This document shows positions 28,571 to 31,086 of a DNA stretch of 31,086 nucleotides, one piece after another. The position numbers and the translations under genes are program-made. Origin of the DNA: a virus; the IMG/VR virus record IMGVR_UViG_3300020200_001285, positions 1 through 31,086 of that record. One strand, 5' to 3'. Positions within the stretch are counted from its first letter, which is position 1; each line of letters opens with the position of its first letter. The notes below the pieces were generated by a model. The model did no database searches, had not been told where the DNA came from, and saw only the letters and a program-made list of their open reading frames with translations.

Positions 28571-30493
28571 ATGTCACTACCAACTCCCTATCAGAGTTTT
28601 ATTCACTCTTCTCGTTATGCTCGTTGGATTAACGATGAAACACGAAGGGAGTCGTGGAATGAAACTGTTGCTCGTTACTTTGACTTTTTCGAAACCCATC
28701 TTAAGGAAACTTGCAATTACAAGTTATCTAAGGATCTACGCAAAGAACTTGAAGCGGCTGTTCTGAATTTGGAAGTGATGCCGTCTATGCGCTGCCTCAT
28801 GACCGCAGGCGAGGCATTGGAGCGCGACCATGTAGCAGGGTATAACTGCTCTTATGTTTCTACGAGCAAGGTTCGCTCGTTTGATGAGATTCTATACATC
28901 TTAATGTGCGGTACAGGTGTTGGATTCTCCGTCGAAAGGGATTTCGTTGAAAAACTTCCTACTATTGCTGAAGAATTTACTGATAGCGATACACTCATTG
29001 TTGTGGAGGACTCTAAGATTGGTTGGGCCAAGGCTTACAAGGAACTCTTCTCGCTACTCATTGGTGGTCAGATACCGCGATGGGACATTTCAAAAATTCG
29101 TCCTGCTGGGGCGAGACTTAAAACCTTTGGTGGACGAGCATCAGGACCTGAACCTCTGGAAGACCTTTTCCGATTTACCATTGAAACCTTCCGCAAAGCG
29201 GCTGGTAGAAAACTCACTACGGTCGAATGCCATGATATCGTATGCAAAATTGCTGAAATCGTAGTTGTCGGCGGCGTTCGGCGGTCTGCTCTCATCTCTC
29301 TATCATCTCTTGATGATGATCGTATGCGTAATGCAAAGAGTGGGGCATGGTGGGAGAACAATAGTCAACGCGCACTTGCAAACAACTCCGCGTCATATAA
29401 GAGCAAGCCAGACATAGAAACTTTCATGGAAGAATGGATTTCTTTAGTCAAGAGTAAGAGTGGTGAGCGTGGTATCTTCAATCGTCAGGCCGCAAAGAAT
29501 CAAACCAAGCGTCTTGGTGATCGTCGTAATCCAAACTATGACTTCGGAACCAATCCATGCTCAGAAATTATTTTGCGTGATCGTGAGTTCTGCAATCTAT
29601 CTGAAGTCGTTGTTCGTGCCGACGATACTCCAGATACTCTTGCTCGTAAGGTTCGTCTTGCAACCATTCTTGGTACATTCCAATCAACTCTTACAAAGTT
29701 CCGCTACCTTTCAAGCGATTGGCAGAAGAACTGTGAAGAAGAGCGTCTGCTTGGTGTATCTTTAACTGGTATCATGGATAATGAAATAACCAATGGTCGT
29801 GCTGGTGATCTACCCGATCTACTTGAGCATCTACGCCATGTTGCTGTAGATACCAACAAGGAATTTGCACATAAGCTCAAGATCAATCAATCGGCGGCAA
29901 TTACTTGCGTCAAGCCAAGCGGTACGGTTAGCCAACTGGTAGATGCTGCTTCGGGTATTCATGCTCGTCACGCTAGCTATTATATTCGTCGTGTTCGTGT
30001 TGACTGTAAGGATCCAATCTGCCAGTTTATGATTGACAAGGGATTCCCGGCTGAACCATGCGTCATGAAGCCAAACCACACCATGGTCTTCTCATTCCCC
30101 ACGAAAGCTCCTGAGCATTGCATCACTCGTAATGACATGACTGCTCTTGAGCAGTTGGAACTTTGGCTCACCTATCAGCAATACTGGTGCGAACACAAGC
30201 CAAGCGTTACCATTACTGTTCGTGACGAAGAGTGGATGGAAGTTGGAGCCTGGGTCTATAAGCACTTCGATGAGATCAGCGGTATTTCTTTCCTTCCACA
30301 CTCAGACCACACCTATCGTCAGGCTCCTTACGAAGACTGCACCAGAGAGCAGTATGAAACCATGCTTGCCAAGCTTCCAAAGGATGTCGATTGGAGTGAA
30401 TTGTCCAAGTATGAGAAGGAAGATAACACCACAGGAACCCAGTCTTTTAGCTGCACGGCTGGGGCATGTGAATTAGTCGATCTTACTAAATAA
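28571..30493 (+). CDS. nrdJ: Adenosylcobalamin-dependent (class II) ribonucleotide reductase
   Basis: This enzyme reduces ribonucleotides to deoxyribonucleotides with a radical made from vitamin B12. The 640-aa protein is related to the monomeric Lactobacillus leichmannii RTPR (739 aa). Cysteines fit the family spacing: C330 in NPCSEI (radical site) and C341 in CNLSE are 11 apart, as are C408/C419 in RTPR. C628 and C633 at the C-terminus are 5 apart, as are C731/C736. C93 in GYNCSY would be the partner of the active-site disulphide. MCGTGVGFSV, IVVVGGVRRSA and KPSGTVSQLV are further signatures. I start at the ATG at 28571, with AAGGA 7 nt before it. The open frame back to TTG 28520 overlaps the promoter. 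About 100 residues fewer than RTPR imply a reduced allosteric region. Confidence 0.94.
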   Translation: MSLPTPYQSFIHSSRYARWINDETRRESWNETVARYFDFFETHLKETCNYKLSKDLRKELEAAVLNLEVMPSMRCLMTAGEALERDHVAGYNCSYVSTSKVRSFDEILYILMCGTGVGFSVERDFVEKLPTIAEEFTDSDTLIVVEDSKIGWAKAYKELFSLLIGGQIPRWDISKIRPAGARLKTFGGRASGPEPLEDLFRFTIETFRKAAGRKLTTVECHDIVCKIAEIVVVGGVRRSALISLSSLDDDRMRNAKSGAWWENNSQRALANNSASYKSKPDIETFMEEWISLVKSKSGERGIFNRQAAKNQTKRLGDRRNPNYDFGTNPCSEIILRDREFCNLSEVVVRADDTPDTLARKVRLATILGTFQSTLTKFRYLSSDWQKNCEEERLLGVSLTGIMDNEITNGRAGDLPDLLEHLRHVAVDTNKEFAHKLKINQSAAITCVKPSGTVSQLVDAASGIHARHASYYIRRVRVDCKDPICQFMIDKGFPAEPCVMKPNHTMVFSFPTKAPEHCITRNDMTALEQLELWLTYQQYWCEHKPSVTITVRDEEWMEVGAWVYKHFDEISGISFLPHSDHTYRQAPYEDCTREQYETMLAKLPKDVDWSELSKYEKEDNTTGTQSFSCTAGACELVDLTK

Positions 30494-30496
30494 GGT

Positions 30497-31086
30497 ATGG
30501 ACCATAGGCTTAAACTGGTAAAATTTTTAATTGAACAAAAAGATCATAGAGAATCTGTTGGTGCTATTTTTAGTACTATGTTAGGTATGCTTAGAGGGGA
30601 CACTGGAAAGGGTGCTCCAGAAGAATATACTACTAGAATTATGCACGGTATTAAATCGTTAAGTGTTGTTCATGGAGCACAAGAAGGATTAGATAAGTTT
30701 GTTGAAGCGTTTGGAAATATATCGAATAAACCAGCAAATGAAAATAGTAGAACCAAATGGACGGATATGTTTGGTAATACAGGAGGACCAGCGGGGGAAA
30801 TAAGACCCGATAGCAGAATTATAATACCGGGAGCAGATGGAAAACCAGTTGTTAGTGATGTTGAAGTTAAAGGAGGCAAGGCATCTATGGGGGGAGATTT
30901 AAGTGTACCAAAATTAATAGATGTCGATAGTCAAATTCTTGGATATGAACCGGATACATTAATTCTAGTTGGTGGAAATAAAAAACCTCATGTAATCTCT
31001 GGTAATCCCTCTAGTTTAACTAAATCAATGCAAGATGCAAGAGAGCATAGAAGAAATCCAAACTCTACAGAATATCAAGGAGCAAT
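30497..31086 (+). CDS. Unrecognised protein, 5' part only (runs off the window)
   Basis: A frame opens at the ATG at 30497, three nt after the reductase stop, with AAGG just before it, and stays open for 196 codons to the window edge. The start reads MDHRLKLVKFLIEQKDHRES. A Gly- and polar-rich stretch follows, then VVSDVEVKGGKASMGGDLSV near residues 121-140, and a basic DAREHRRNPNS near the edge. The E-V-K within VSDVEVKGG resembles the (D/E)xK half of PD-(D/E)xK nuclease active sites, and the ILVGGNKKPHVISG segment could be a core strand. This is a weak suggestion from a short motif. A structural or other role is equally possible. It is AT-rich compared with the reductase gene. Confidence 0.6.
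   Translation, partial: MDHRLKLVKFLIEQKDHRESVGAIFSTMLGMLRGDTGKGAPEEYTTRIMHGIKSLSVVHGAQEGLDKFVEAFGNISNKPANENSRTKWTDMFGNTGGPAGEIRPDSRIIIPGADGKPVVSDVEVKGGKASMGGDLSVPKLIDVDSQILGYEPDTLILVGGNKKPHVISGNPSSLTKSMQDAREHRRNPNSTEYQGA

Noticed and set aside
1-31086. tRNA genes, CRISPR arrays, insertion sequences, att sites
   Set aside because: The window is almost fully covered by overlapping genes; no cloverleaf, spaced short repeats, transposase or integrase was recognised by reading.

Overview
The window is a stretch of a large lytic phage genome of the T4 superfamily (myovirus, T4/cyanophage-like core). Every gene I can support is on the + strand. The core genes follow the T4-type order: gp62 clamp-loader subunit, regA translational repressor, gp43 family B DNA polymerase, a conserved gp43-uvsX spacer gene, uvsX recombinase, gp41 helicase and gp61 primase. 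Nucleotide genes accompany them: dUTPase, an Nmad1/DUF1599 protein, ThyX and a vitamin B12-dependent class II ribonucleotide reductase. No taxonomic marker of the host is present. The uvsX, ThyX and spacer-gene sequences look closer to marine or freshwater cyanophage-like T4 relatives than to enterobacterial T4, but this is judged from memory.

Layout. (1) 1-963: a 47-codon ORF that copies the zinc-finger start of the primase, then gp62 and regA. (2) 963-15824: a glycan cassette of about 14 kb. It holds a truncated GT10-like remnant, eight further glycosyltransferase genes (two GT25, one GT11, two GT10, one each DUF707, GT34-like and DUF5672), and a sugar-nucleotide block: RfbH-like PMP/Fe-S 3-dehydratase, RmlB-like 4,6-dehydratase, two SDR enzymes, an acetolactate-synthase-like TPP enzyme and a PanB homologue. 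It ends with an FkbM methyltransferase and a GT2-TPR glycosyltransferase. (3) 15821-18821: a virion-like small protein, a 41-aa basic peptide, a repeat-bearing tail-fibre-like protein, a methyltransferase and a 39-aa membrane peptide. (4) 18842-31086: nucleotide metabolism and replication, with a GDP-mannose 4,6-dehydratase (gmd) directly after uvsX, and at the right edge the start of an unrecognised gene that runs out of the window.

How it may work together. In T4-type genomes regA and gp43 are normally adjacent; here about 18 kb separates them. The cassette can be read as two sugar routes. The first is a GDP-6-deoxyhexose route, with Gmd feeding GT11 and GT10 fucosyltransferases. The second is a 3,6-dideoxyhexose route (RmlB-like, then RfbH-like), in which the TPP enzyme could add a two-carbon branch as YerE does in yersiniose synthesis and an SDR could reduce the product. 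The PanB homologue inside this block has no obvious place in a known sugar pathway and is the most novel element. No sugar-1-phosphate nucleotidylyltransferase, GDP-fucose synthase, RfbI-type reductase, flippase or polymerase is seen, so the host probably supplies precursors. The glycan target could be the virion (the fibre is translationally coupled to a glycosyltransferase gene) or the host surface; the sequence does not decide.

Expression. Most neighbouring genes overlap by 1-20 nt or abut, which suggests long polycistronic mRNAs with translational coupling. Sigma-70-like promoters are visible before dut, gp43 and the ribonucleotide reductase. The dut and gp43 -10 boxes end exactly 6 nt before the ATG, which predicts leaderless mRNAs. 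No tRNA, CRISPR array, insertion sequence or convincing terminator was found, and there is no gene-free stretch longer than 300 bases.
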